Of a DNA stretch of 22,681 nucleotides, positions 1 to 7,601 are shown one piece after another. The notes below the pieces were generated by a model, which saw nothing but the letters and a program-made list of their open reading frames with translations, did no database searches and was not told where the DNA came from. Every line of letters begins with the position of its first letter. Position 1 is the stretch's first letter. The stretch covers positions 1 to 22,681 of the forward strand of contig CAZASM010000015.1 of assembly GCA_964487895.1 (NCBI GenBank). Reading direction: 5' to 3'. This stretch comes from CAYYYA01 sp964487895. GTDB lineage: Bacteria > Patescibacteriota > Patescibacteriia > UBA1558 > 2-01-FULL-52-15. Made by a program: the position numbers and the translations under genes.

Positions 1-54
<54 letters not shown>

Positions 55-74
55 ATAACTACTAATCAAAGCCT

Positions 75-102
75 ATGATACCATTATTCTCTAAAAAATC
101 AA
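75..102 (-). promoter_or_regulatory. Promoter of tRNA-Gly
   Basis: On the minus strand, TTGATT (97-102) is followed after 16 nt by TATCAT (75-80), preceded by TGG as an extended -10. Transcription would start near 68, about 14 nt before the tRNA. It is divergent from the promoter of the gene at 152. Confidence 0.6.
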
Positions 103-116
103 GGGCGACTATTCTA

Positions 117-145
117 TTGTTGTCCGTTAAAGGTAATGCTAAAAT
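117..145 (+). promoter_or_regulatory. Promoter of the MBL-fold gene, probably leaderless
   Basis: TTGTTG (117-122), a 17-nt spacer, then TAAAAT (140-145) with an upstream TGC making an extended -10. Only 6 nt separate the -10 from the ATG at 152, so transcription should start at or beside the start codon. No Shine-Dalgarno sequence is present. Confidence 0.6.
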
Positions 146-151
146 AGCTTA

Positions 152-952
152 ATGAAAATAACATTTATCGGACTTTCCTGCTTCCTAATAGAAAACCAGC
201 GGGGTTATAAAATTTTGATTGATCCTTTCGAAGATAATCCAGAATGGAGCCTTGGTCCAGTATTTCCGAGCACTCTTAATGATAAGGCCTTAGGCGCTAA
301 CATCACTCTTATTTCTGAGCCGGATGCTGATCACTCACGGTCTGTCGCCGGATTGTTACAGACTGCTCCTAATACTAAGCCTACTGAAGATCCGTTCCCT
401 GGACTCAACTTGAGAGGCACTATTGTATATGAGTTTAACGGAGAAATGAATATTGCCTGGCACTATACGATCGATGGGTTTCGTTTAGCACACTTTGCTG
501 ACAACTCTCACCTACTAACAAAACAACAATTAGACGAGTTGGGCAGTCCAGATATAATTTTTGTTTCGCCGCCTAAGACTCATCCCGATAACCAGGATGC
601 CGTTGCTATTATCAAAAATAATATTCAACTATTAAAACCAAAGGTTATTATTTGGGCACACCATATCGCTCCACAAAATTTACCAGCCAGCGACGATCCT
701 CAAATATTACGCGATTTTTTCCGTAATTATTTTCAAAAAAATGCTCGTACCAATATAGGCTATACCGGCGGAGAAGATTTTCTACCTCTATGCTATGCCT
801 TAGAGAACGCCATTACGATGAGTCGACAATATTTGGCTCAAAATATACAGCAACCAACCTTAGAAATCACCTCGGATATGGTAGAGAAGGGTAAAACAAA
901 ACCTATCAGCATTCTCTTCCGTGTCATGGCTGCCCGCTCTGTCACAGACTAA
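152..952 (+). CDS. Metallo-beta-lactamase-fold protein with degenerate metal motif
   Basis: A 266-residue protein of the UlaG/YtkL-like branch of the metallo-beta-lactamase superfamily. It starts with the typical strand-loop MKITFIGLSCFLIEN and continues with KILIDPF. The family signature HxHxDH should follow strand 4, but here it reads E56-P-D58-A-D60-H61: both leading histidines are replaced by acidic residues and only the D-H pair remains. Later family landmarks are visible as AHFADNSH (113-120) and IIWAHH (166-171). Zinc binding may therefore be altered or partial, and hydrolase activity cannot be assumed. The C-terminal 60 or so residues look like an extension. The ATG follows a -10 element by 6 nt, which fixes the start. 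It is the only gene of its transcript. The fold is confident; the substrate is unknown. Confidence 0.8.
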   Translation: MKITFIGLSCFLIENQRGYKILIDPFEDNPEWSLGPVFPSTLNDKALGANITLISEPDADHSRSVAGLLQTAPNTKPTEDPFPGLNLRGTIVYEFNGEMNIAWHYTIDGFRLAHFADNSHLLTKQQLDELGSPDIIFVSPPKTHPDNQDAVAIIKNNIQLLKPKVIIWAHHIAPQNLPASDDPQILRDFFRNYFQKNARTNIGYTGGEDFLPLCYALENAITMSRQYLAQNIQQPTLEITSDMVEKGKTKPISILFRVMAARSVTD

Positions 953-1098
953 TAGTGATAAAAAAAACGATCACCTAACCGTTTTCTTCTTACAACTTTC
1001 AACTATTCTGTATTTGTTTTAATTGCCACACTCACATGATACTCATAGCTGCACATCTGGGAGAAAATCAAGACTTTTTGCCTTGACGTGTCTAAACA
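953..1098. other. Gap between convergent genes
   Basis: It holds a weak plus-strand hairpin right after the MBL-fold gene (AAAACG and CGTTTT arms around 962-985, followed by CTTCTT), a short run of the low-complexity motif acaactttcaac, and the weak minus-strand terminator at 1060-1086. I see no gene in it. Confidence 0.4.
1060..1086 (-). terminator. Weak terminator after the small membrane-peptide gene
   Basis: On the minus strand, TCAAG and CTTGA (82-86 and 68-72 of the block starting at 1000) form a 5-bp stem followed by TTTTCTCC. The stem is short, so efficiency is doubtful, but the position just after the stop at 1099 fits. Confidence 0.35.
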
Positions 1099-1227
1099 CT
1101 ATAACCCCTGAATATTACTTATCTGCTGTTGCTGCTCTCGTTCGTAATCATTCAACTGAAAATAAACCACCACGCCAATAACGACGAAGACAAAAAGAAT
1201 ATTTAACATCAGAACAAAACGATTCAT
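1099..1227 (-). CDS. Small single-pass membrane peptide, 42 aa
   Basis: An open frame of 42 codons on the minus strand, ATG at 1227 and TAG at 1099. It begins MNRFVLMLNILFVFVVIG and continues VVVYFQLNDYEREQQQQ. Residues 4-24 form one clear hydrophobic span, followed by a short, very polar, Gln-rich tail. The gap to the upstream DUF167 stop is only 14 nt, so it is probably the third gene of the nfo operon. There is no Shine-Dalgarno sequence, but nearly all genes here lack one. The amphipathic layout and operon position argue that it is real. I do not recognise the family. It would be missed by any 60-codon cutoff. Confidence 0.55.
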   Translation of the reverse strand: MNRFVLMLNILFVFVVIGVVVYFQLNDYEREQQQQISNIQGL

Positions 1228-1241
1228 AAATAGTAGCTGAA

Positions 1242-1472
1242 CTAAAAGTTTAAACCATCAGGAACTTCGACGACCTTATATCGCGACCGTTCTCCTGAAA
1301 TAAGTATAACAGATGACCGTGCGATTGAGAATCTCTTAGCTAGGAAATTAATCAGAGCTTTATTAGCTGCGCCATCGACTGCTTTGGCTCGTAGTTTAAT
1401 CTTAACTTGTCCATCCTTCAGAACCAGAGATTCTTGTCGAGCATTTGGTTGTACTGTAATTGATAGTTTCAC
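1242..1472 (-). CDS. DUF167 / YggU-family protein
   Basis: A 76-residue protein matching the small conserved DUF167 (UPF0235, YggU) family: KLSITVQPNARQ at the N-terminus, then VKIKLRAKAVDGAANKALI, then FLAKRF and a SGERSRYK segment before the end. The family has a known alpha/beta fold but no established biochemical role. The start is GTG at 1472, which overlaps the TAG stop of nfo by one base (TAGTG), so translation is likely coupled to nfo. Length is slightly short for the family, where 75-100 residues are usual. No internal ATG suits better. Confidence in the family is high; function is unknown. Confidence 0.85.
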   Translation of the reverse strand: MKLSITVQPNARQESLVLKDGQVKIKLRAKAVDGAANKALINFLAKRFSIARSSVILISGERSRYKVVEVPDGLNF

Positions 1473-2326
1473 TATTTATTATCTCGAAACTTCTTAAATA
1501 ACCTCAGAGTCTCCGCGTACTCTACCTTCTCCGCCGGAGTCTCCAAAATCATATCTATCTTTTTAAACTTGGGGTTTTGGATCAGCAGTTTGAAAGTGTT
1601 CTCACCAAGCAAACCAAAACCAATATCATCGTGTCGATCTTTGTGTCCGTTGAATTCAATTTTGGAATCATTCGCATGAAATAGCACTAATCGTTCCAAA
1701 CCAATCATCGTATCAAATTTCTTCAGCCAACTATCAATGGCGGTCTTGGTACGAAGATCGTAGCCAGAAGCAAAACCGTGCTGTGTGTCCCAGCACACTC
1801 CGAAAACGTTTTTCTTTTTCAGATTCTTCTCCACACCCTTGATAATAGCTGACAACTCTTCCATCGTATCGCCGATGACTGCTCCAGCTCCAGCAGAATT
1901 CTCTAAGAGAAATTTGGTTGTGCCTTTGTAGCCAGTAAGAACCTTAGTAATGCCTTCAATAGTTTTTTTCGTTCCTTCTTTCTCACCTACGTCTTTGGAG
2001 CTTCCCAGATGAGTCATCAAACCTTTGACTCCGAGAGTTGAACCACGTTCTAGTTCATCACGGATAACGGCGATCGAACCATAGCGGATCTTATCATTCG
2101 TGGAAGCAAAGTTAATATAATACGGCGCGTGAATATAGGTGGCCTGAATCTGATATTTTTTTAATTCTACCTGCCAGTTAGCCACGATTTCTTTCGTCAG
2201 CTTCGGCGCTGGACCACCACGAGGCGAGCGGGAGAAGAATTGAAAAACTTCTGCTCCTTCGACAGCAGCGCGTTCTGGTGCTTGATCTACTCCGCCAGCG
2301 GCGGAAGCGTGAAAACCAAAATACAT
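1472..2326 (-). CDS. nfo: Endonuclease IV (apurinic/apyrimidinic endonuclease)
   Basis: A 284-residue Zn-dependent AP endonuclease that cuts DNA 5' of abasic sites in base-excision repair. All nine residues that bind the three zincs in the family are visible: H67 (YIHAPYY), H106 (MTHLGSS), E142 (LLENSAG), D180 and H183 (CWDTQHG), H217 (FHAND), D230 and H232 (KDRHDD), and E262 (LETPAEK). Length matches the family (about 280). I place the start at the ATG at 2326, giving MYFGFHASAAGG, because the family begins here and an extended -10 lies 6 nt upstream. A longer frame would add 16 residues with no homology. The mRNA is probably leaderless. DUF167 follows with a one-base overlap. Confidence 0.95.
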   Translation of the reverse strand: MYFGFHASAAGGVDQAPERAAVEGAEVFQFFSRSPRGGPAPKLTKEIVANWQVELKKYQIQATYIHAPYYINFASTNDKIRYGSIAVIRDELERGSTLGVKGLMTHLGSSKDVGEKEGTKKTIEGITKVLTGYKGTTKFLLENSAGAGAVIGDTMEELSAIIKGVEKNLKKKNVFGVCWDTQHGFASGYDLRTKTAIDSWLKKFDTMIGLERLVLFHANDSKIEFNGHKDRHDDIGFGLLGENTFKLLIQNPKFKKIDMILETPAEKVEYAETLRLFKKFRDNK

Positions 2327-2332
2327 AAAAGT

Positions 2333-2341
2333 ATTGTAGCA
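2333..2341 (-). promoter_or_regulatory. Extended -10 promoter of nfo
   Basis: On the minus strand TGCTACAAT, an extended -10, ends 6 nt before the nfo ATG at 2326. I see no good -35. Initiation should fall at or within a base or two of the ATG. Confidence 0.5.
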
Positions 2342-2361
2342 TACTGAGTCAGTAATTCTAT

Positions 2362-2369
2362 GATATACT
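2362..2369 (+). promoter_or_regulatory. Extended -10 promoter of the 2409 gene
   Basis: TGATATACT (2361-2369) is an extended -10, with no clear -35. Initiation near 2376 leaves a leader of about 33 nt. It overlaps, back to back, the nfo promoter region. Confidence 0.45.
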
Positions 2370-2408
2370 GTCAATTAATCACCCGTACCTAAACCAGAAA
2401 GGATGGTC

Positions 2409-2669
2409 ATGAAGCGATCAAAAGCTCATCTTGCCCGTGGCCTGCTCCATATGGAACAGCTGGTCCGAGCACAAATGAAGGAGTTGCCCGACCCTCCTCT
2501 AGACCGAGATTTCTGCTTCTTGCCGACTATTGTATCAACTGAAAACGAGGACGATGCCCCGCTCCAGGTAGCTATCCGAAAAGTCTCTGCACCTTCAGCG
2601 CGTGGTATGTATCTGCAATTCCTTGGTGGGATAGAAGGGCAGTTAAATGAGCTTAGTGATTCTGTCTGA
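2409..2669 (+). CDS. Hypothetical protein, 86 aa, with Shine-Dalgarno site
   Basis: I do not recognise this protein. It begins MKRSKAHLARGLLHMEQL and has a basic N-terminus (K2, R3, K5, R10), a central acidic run STENEDD, and ends GGIEGQLNELSDSV. It has no membrane segment or known motif. The Shine-Dalgarno sequence AGAAAGGA (2396-2403) lies at good distance from the ATG at 2409. An ATG six bases earlier (2403) would overlap that site, so 2409 is preferred. A promoter lies upstream and a strong hairpin terminator follows at 2685, so this is a complete single-gene unit. Its codon use is visibly more G+C-rich than that of neighbours. An antisense frame of similar length is judged a shadow because it lacks these signals. 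Confidence 0.6.
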   Translation: MKRSKAHLARGLLHMEQLVRAQMKELPDPPLDRDFCFLPTIVSTENEDDAPLQVAIRKVSAPSARGMYLQFLGGIEGQLNELSDSV

Positions 2670-2684
2670 ATGTTGTCAGACCAA

Positions 2685-2719
2685 ATAACCCCGTTGCGGA
2701 CATACCGCAACGGGGTTAT
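2685..2719. terminator. Strong bidirectional hairpin terminator
   Basis: A perfect 15-bp stem (2685-2699 with 2705-2719, core CCCCGTTGCGG) closes a 5-nt loop. It lies between convergent genes (the 2409 gene and tig). On the minus strand TTTGG follows. On the plus strand the tail is only AT-rich. The core CCCCGTTGCG also occurs in the terminator at 7547. Confidence 0.8.
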
Positions 2720-2743
2720 AAATTTATTCTTAATTCCAAATTC

Positions 2744-4033
2744 TTATTTCTTCTCTTTCCCTACTTGCTCTGCGATCCAATCCATCACTTTTTGGTTAAT
2801 CAACGTACTCTCCACATAGTGTCGATAGTCATGAGAAGCAAGAACTTCTTCGGCTTGTTTATTACCAGCATACTGAGTTTTCTGTTTGGCTAATTCCGCT
2901 TCCACCTCTTCAGCGCTCGCAGTCATACTATGATCTTTACCTAACTGTCGGAGAACTAAAGCAGCTTTAACCCTTTTCTCAGACTGTGGCCTGAAATCAA
3001 CTAACAACTGATCTTCAGTTTTTTTCATGTTGGAGAGATAATCCTCCCACTTCATCTGTCGTTGCTCCAAACTCTGCTTCAACTCCTCCAACATTTTGTG
3101 TGACTCGTTTTTTATCAAGAGTTCTGGAATAGCTGTGAAGGTACTAACATCAATAATTTTCTCTACAGCTGCTGTTTCCCATTCTCGCTCAGCAGCAACC
3201 TCATTATCCTGCTGCATACCTGTTCGAATCTCTTCACGCCAGTCTGCTAGATTTTTCTTAGCTATACTTTGAGCCCAGTCGTCATTGATCTCCGGCAAGC
3301 TTCGTTCCAGTACTTCATGGACAGTAACTTTGAAATGAGCTTCTTTGCCTGCGAGGTTAGCTTGGAAATATTCCTTGGGGAAAGTGAGATCAAATTCTTT
3401 CGTCTCTCCAGCTTTCATACCAAGTAGCTGATCTTCCATACCAGGTATCATCGCGCCCGAGCCCAGAGTGATTGGATACTTGTCAGCCTTACCACCTTCG
3501 ATAATCACCTTATCAATCATCACTTCGAAATCAACTACAACTTTATCTTTCAAGGCAGCCGGTCGTTCAACTAAAATTTCTGTTGCCCGCCAAGAAGCAA
3601 AATCATTCAAGACTTTTTGTATTTCTTCTTCTTTGATTTCAGCCACAACTTTGGCGTGTTTAATTTTAGACACATCATCTAGTGTGACAGTTGGCATCAA
3701 GGTCACAGTAGCCTGATAGATTACTGGATTACCAGCTGCTAGTTTTTCTACTTGAATCTGCGGCTGACCAACTGTAGCAATTTTTTCTTGATCAACTGCT
3801 TTCCAGAGAGTTCCAGCCACAATAGCTTGCAGAGCTTCTTGATACAAGGCGTCTTCACCGAAAGCCTGCTTCACTCGATCAAATGGTGCCTTCCCTGGAC
3901 GAAATCCGGGGATGCTAATACGCTGTGATACTTTCTCAGACGCTTTGAGTAGATATGGTTGAGTTTCTTCCACCGACAATTCTATCGTCAGCTCAACTAG
4001 CCCTTGGGGTAAATCTTTTTTCGTTATATTCAT
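2744..4033 (-). CDS. tig: Trigger factor (ribosome-bound chaperone, peptidyl-prolyl isomerase)
   Basis: A 429-residue protein with the three trigger-factor domains. The ribosome-docking loop appears as GFRPGKAP (43-50), very near the family's GFRxGxxP. The FKBP-like isomerase domain follows at about 150-235, with KDKVVVDFEVMIDK and ITLGSGAMIPGMEDQLLGM. A helical C-terminal chaperone domain extends to the end. It binds the ribosome exit site and shields nascent chains. Length is normal (about 430). The start ATG at 4033 has no Shine-Dalgarno sequence. It is the last gene of the nusA-hppA-tig run, 47 nt after hppA, with a palindrome in the gap, and transcription would end at the hairpin at 2685. 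Confidence 0.97.
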   Translation of the reverse strand: MNITKKDLPQGLVELTIELSVEETQPYLLKASEKVSQRISIPGFRPGKAPFDRVKQAFGEDALYQEALQAIVAGTLWKAVDQEKIATVGQPQIQVEKLAAGNPVIYQATVTLMPTVTLDDVSKIKHAKVVAEIKEEEIQKVLNDFASWRATEILVERPAALKDKVVVDFEVMIDKVIIEGGKADKYPITLGSGAMIPGMEDQLLGMKAGETKEFDLTFPKEYFQANLAGKEAHFKVTVHEVLERSLPEINDDWAQSIAKKNLADWREEIRTGMQQDNEVAAEREWETAAVEKIIDVSTFTAIPELLIKNESHKMLEELKQSLEQRQMKWEDYLSNMKKTEDQLLVDFRPQSEKRVKAALVLRQLGKDHSMTASAEEVEAELAKQKTQYAGNKQAEEVLASHDYRHYVESTLINQKVMDWIAEQVGKEKK

Positions 4034-4044
4034 GACAATAAAGG

Positions 4045-4072
4045 ACTCGTTTCCCGGATCCGGGTTCCGAGT
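4045..4072. repeat. Palindrome in the hppA-tig gap
   Basis: ACTCG and CGAGT arms enclose CCCGGATCCGGG, a perfect 12-bp palindrome. It could fold in the mRNA just before tig, as a processing or attenuation site, or be one more short palindromic element. There is no T-run, so it is not a normal terminator. Confidence 0.5.
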
Positions 4073-4080
4073 ACCTAATG

Positions 4081-6126
4081 TTATTTAATTGAACCGATGA
4101 GAATTGCTACTAACAACAGTGCTACCACATTGAGAATCTTAATCATCGGATTGATAGCAGGACCTGCTGTATCTTTGTAAGGATCGCCGACAGTATCACC
4201 AGTGACAGCAGCCTTGTGAGCTTCAGAACCCTTACCACCGAAGTTACCTTTTTCGATATATTTCTTAGCGTTATCCCAAGCACCACCACCAGAAGTCATC
4301 GAGATAGCTAAGAAGAGACCGGTGATAATACTTCCAATCAATAAACCACCAAGAACTTGGATAGCAGCAGTTCCACGGAAAACAATAGCGATGATAATAG
4401 GAGCCAAGACAGGAATCAAAGCTGGCACAATCATCTGTCGCAGAGCTGCCATGGTAACAATATCAACTGTCAGTGAATAATCAGGTTTAGAGGTACCAGC
4501 CATGATGCCTGGATTATTTTTGAACTGATCGCGAACACTTTGAACCACAGCACCAGCGGTTTTACCAACAGCTTCCATCGCTAGAGCGGAGAACCAGAAT
4601 GGTAGAAGTCCACCGATGAATAATCCTGCTAGTACTAATGGATTAGATAATGAGAAATTAATAGCTTCGGCAATTCCTTTCAACGCCATAGCATCACTAA
4701 CTTCTTTAGTATAAGCGTAGAAGAGCACAAGAGCCGCTAGACCAGCTGAGGCAATAGCGTAACCTTTAGTCACAGCTTTGGTCGTGTTACCGACAGCATC
4801 TAATGGATCAATAATATCATCGCGAATTTTCTCATCTAGACCAGCCATCTCAGCAATACCACCTGCGTTATCAGCAATCGGACCATAAGCATCAATCGTT
4901 ACAATCATACCCGCGAGAGATAACATGGCCATGGCAGCGACCGCCACACCGTAGAACCCAGCGAGATAGTAACTAGCTAAGATACCAGCAACGATAACCA
5001 ATACTGGCCAGATGGTCGAACGCATAGAAAGAGCTAATCCAGCGATGACGTTAGTACCGTGTCCAGTGACAGAAGCTTTGGCCACATTCTGAACTGGTTT
5101 GTAAGCGGTTGAAGTATAGTATTCGGTAATGATTACCATCAGAGCTGTGACAGCTAAACCAATCAGAGCTGAAAGATAAATATCACGAGCACTGTAATCA
5201 CCAAGGTCGTTCATCATCGACATGGTTAAAGGGTACAGAACGATAGCAGACAAGACACCAGAGACAATCAAACCTTTGTACAAAGCGCCCATGATGTTGG
5301 TACCTTTGCCGAGACGGATGAAGAAAAGACCAATAATAGAGGTAATAACAGAAACAGCGCCAATCATCAGAGGATAGAGAGCTGCCTCAGGTTTGGTTGA
5401 TAAGGTCAGAGTTGCCACTAACATAGTGATGACAGAAGTCACAGCATAAGTTTCAAATAAGTCAGCGGCCATACCAGCACAGTCACCAACGTTGTCACCA
5501 ACGTTGTCAGCAATAGTAGCTGGGTTACGTGGATCATCTTCTGGAATTCCTGCTTCCACTTTACCTACCAAGTCAGCACCGACATCTGCGGCTTTAGTAA
5601 ATATTCCACCACCAAGTCGGGCGAAGACAGAGATCAAACTACTACCAAAAGTCAGACCGACTAATTCTTTAACACTGAACCCGAGAGCATACATCCCAGC
5701 CACACCAAGCAGAGCCAATCCAACGACCAAGAAACCAGTAACAGCTCCACCAAAGACAGCGGTCTGCAGAGCGGGGAATAAACCTTTGCTAGCAGCGGCA
5801 GCGGTACGGACATTAGCTCGGACAGAGACGTTCATACCAATAATACCGGCGGCGGCAGAGAGCACAGCACCAACCAAGAAACTGATAGCCGTGCGCCAAC
5901 CTAAACTTGGAACAAAGCCGATAATTAGAAATAGCGGTGCAGCAATCATTGCTACTGTTTTGTACTGACGAGTGAGGTAAGCTTTCGCGCCTTGCTGAAT
6001 AGCACTAGCGATCTCACGCATCTTATCAGTACCAGTATCTTGAGCTAAGATTTTGCGAGCCAAGTACAGGCCAGCGATGATAGCAGCAGCTGCTGCTAGA
6101 AGTGGGAGTAAAGTGTTTGAGAACAT
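4081..6126 (-). CDS. hppA: Membrane-bound proton-translocating pyrophosphatase, K+-independent type
   Basis: A 681-residue, multi-span (about 15-16 TM) enzyme that hydrolyses pyrophosphate and pumps ions across the membrane. The pyrophosphate/Mg binding motif reads KAADVGADLVGKVEAGIP (178-195), followed by DNVGDNVGDCAGMAADLFE (207-225) and a third acidic site IDAYGPIADNAGGIAEMAG near 411. In GNTTKA (446-451), Lys450 occupies the position that is alanine in K+-dependent enzymes. By family knowledge this predicts a K+-independent, H+-pumping enzyme. Length is normal. It lies 46 nt downstream of nusA and 47 nt upstream of tig on the same strand. The start ATG at 6126 has no Shine-Dalgarno sequence. 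In a fermentative cell it could recover energy from biosynthetic pyrophosphate. Confidence 0.97.
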   Translation of the reverse strand: MFSNTLLPLLAAAAAIIAGLYLARKILAQDTGTDKMREIASAIQQGAKAYLTRQYKTVAMIAAPLFLIIGFVPSLGWRTAISFLVGAVLSAAAGIIGMNVSVRANVRTAAAASKGLFPALQTAVFGGAVTGFLVVGLALLGVAGMYALGFSVKELVGLTFGSSLISVFARLGGGIFTKAADVGADLVGKVEAGIPEDDPRNPATIADNVGDNVGDCAGMAADLFETYAVTSVITMLVATLTLSTKPEAALYPLMIGAVSVITSIIGLFFIRLGKGTNIMGALYKGLIVSGVLSAIVLYPLTMSMMNDLGDYSARDIYLSALIGLAVTALMVIITEYYTSTAYKPVQNVAKASVTGHGTNVIAGLALSMRSTIWPVLVIVAGILASYYLAGFYGVAVAAMAMLSLAGMIVTIDAYGPIADNAGGIAEMAGLDEKIRDDIIDPLDAVGNTTKAVTKGYAIASAGLAALVLFYAYTKEVSDAMALKGIAEAINFSLSNPLVLAGLFIGGLLPFWFSALAMEAVGKTAGAVVQSVRDQFKNNPGIMAGTSKPDYSLTVDIVTMAALRQMIVPALIPVLAPIIIAIVFRGTAAIQVLGGLLIGSIITGLFLAISMTSGGGAWDNAKKYIEKGNFGGKGSEAHKAAVTGDTVGDPYKDTAGPAINPMIKILNVVALLLVAILIGSIK

Positions 6127-6172
6127 AGGAGTTAAGAATGAAGAATTAAAAATTAAAAATATATGAAGCTGA

Positions 6173-7426
6173 TTATTCTGTTACTTCTGGTTCTTTCACA
6201 GGCTCTTCAGTTGCTTCTGGTTCTTTGGCTGACTCTTCAACTGATTCGACTGCGGCTTCTGACGGAGTTTCTGCAGCTACCGCTTCTGGTGTCAGGACTG
6301 GAGCACCATCAGGGGCCAAGATATCAATCTTCCAACCACTGAGCTTGGAAGCTAGACGAACATTCTGACCAGCCCTACCAATAGCTAAAGATAATTGATC
6401 TTCCGCTACCTTTACTAAAGCTATCTTCTCTTCTGGTTGTAAGGTGACGGAGATAACTTTAGCAGGTGACAAAGCTTGAGTAATAAACTTCTGACTGTCA
6501 TCAGACCATTCGATAATATCAATTTTTTCTCCACCTAATTCTGCAATGACGGTCTGGACACGAGTACCACGTTGACCAACACAAGATCCTACTGGATCAA
6601 TATTTTCATCATCAGTAGAAACAGCAATTTTGGAACGTGAACCAGCTTCACGAGCAACTTCTTTGATCACAACACTGCCAGCATTAACCTCTGGCACTTC
6701 TTGAGCAAATAATTCTTTGACTAAATCTTTGTGTGCACGTGAGACGATAATCTCAGGGCCTTTAGCTTTCATCTCTACAGCTACAATATAGAAGCGGTAG
6801 CGTGCACCAGCTTCATAGCGTTCGTTGCGAATCTGTTCTTCTGGTGGCATCACTGCGACTGCTTGTCCCAGATCAACCATGACACTGCGAGCGTCGAAGC
6901 GTTGGACAGTACCATTAACTAGTGTACCAACTTTGTCCTGATAATTAGCAAAAATATTTTCACGTTCTGCTTCACGTAATCGTTGAATGATAACCTGCTT
7001 AGCAGTCTGCGCCGCCATGCGACCGTATTCTGCTGGTACTGGTAACTCGGTGACAATCTCTTCGCCGACTTTCATTTTGGCGTGATCTTTCTTACTCTCT
7101 GAGATCATGATTTCCATTTTTGGATTGAAACGTTTGATCTCGTCTTCTTCCGCGATCACTTCACCGGCTTCACGTTTCTGACGTTGTTCTTCCCAAGCAA
7201 GATCTTGAGCTTCGACATCAACATCTTCGACGATGGTTTTCACATCATAGACTTTAGCCGTACCGGTCTTAGTATCGAAAGTCACGCGGATATTTTGGTT
7301 CTTCTCCGCGAAATCTTTACGATAGGCTGCTGCCATAGCAGCTTCAATTGTTTCCACCACAGACTCCATGGAGAGACCTTTCTCCTCACAGATGACCTTG
7401 ATGGCGTTTAATATTTCGTTGGACAT
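6173..7426 (-). CDS. nusA: Transcription termination/antitermination factor NusA
   Basis: A 417-residue RNA-polymerase-associated factor. The N-terminal RNAP-binding domain (about 1-130) starts MSNEILNAIKVICEEKGLS. The S1 domain shows GTLVNGTVQRFDARSVMVDL near 150, and two KH domains follow: DPVGSCVGQRGTRVQ is the KH1 signature, and SLAIGRAGQNVRLASKLSGW is KH2. The last 45 residues are a low-complexity acidic tail with repeats of EPEATEEPVK and PEVTE, instead of the two acidic repeats of E. coli NusA. The usual neighbours rimP and infB are absent; hppA and tig follow instead. A promoter lies at 7478-7506. There is no Shine-Dalgarno sequence. Confidence 0.97.
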   Translation of the reverse strand: MSNEILNAIKVICEEKGLSMESVVETIEAAMAAAYRKDFAEKNQNIRVTFDTKTGTAKVYDVKTIVEDVDVEAQDLAWEEQRQKREAGEVIAEEDEIKRFNPKMEIMISESKKDHAKMKVGEEIVTELPVPAEYGRMAAQTAKQVIIQRLREAERENIFANYQDKVGTLVNGTVQRFDARSVMVDLGQAVAVMPPEEQIRNERYEAGARYRFYIVAVEMKAKGPEIIVSRAHKDLVKELFAQEVPEVNAGSVVIKEVAREAGSRSKIAVSTDDENIDPVGSCVGQRGTRVQTVIAELGGEKIDIIEWSDDSQKFITQALSPAKVISVTLQPEEKIALVKVAEDQLSLAIGRAGQNVRLASKLSGWKIDILAPDGAPVLTPEAVAAETPSEAAVESVEESAKEPEATEEPVKEPEVTE

Positions 7427-7477
7427 GATTTTAGTTAAAAATAATAGGCATAGTTATACACTAAGCCTTATGTATAT

Positions 7478-7506
7478 AGACTAGGACAAATTTCAACTTT
7501 TGTCAA
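7478..7506 (-). promoter_or_regulatory. Promoter of nusA-hppA-tig
   Basis: On the minus strand TTGACA (7501-7506) is followed after 17 nt by a weak -10, TAGTCT (7478-7483), with TATATA a few bases later. The -35 overlaps the T-tail of the hairpin at 7509-7537, so upstream transcription ends where this promoter begins. The leader would be about 45 nt. Confidence 0.5.
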
Positions 7507-7537
7507 AACCCCGTTAGAAACAAAAGTTCTAACGGGG
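7505..7537 (-). terminator. Second of two tandem terminators after the ncRNA
   Basis: An 11-bp perfect stem (7509-7519 with 7527-7537, CCCCGTTAGAA and its complement), 7-nt loop, then TTTTGACA on the minus strand. It backs up the terminator at 7547 and insulates nusA. Confidence 0.75.
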
Positions 7538-7538
7538 C

Positions 7539-7601
7539 AAAAAAAAGAGACCCCCGTTGCGATGCGTTGCAGCGTTGTAGCGCTAGGGCTACGGGGGTCT
7601 C
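7539..7601 (-). terminator. Intrinsic terminator of the ncRNA
   Basis: On the minus strand, GAGACCCCCGT (7591-7601) pairs perfectly over 11 bp with ACGGGGGTCTC (7547-7557), followed at once by eight T residues (7539-7546). The 33-nt loop contains a repeated CAACGC motif. Orientation and T-run show the strand of the RNA upstream. Confidence 0.85.

Noticed and set aside
2426..2710. Antisense frame of 94 codons across the 2409 gene
   Set aside because: It starts inside the terminator hairpin and has no start signal. The plus-strand frame has a promoter, SD and terminator.
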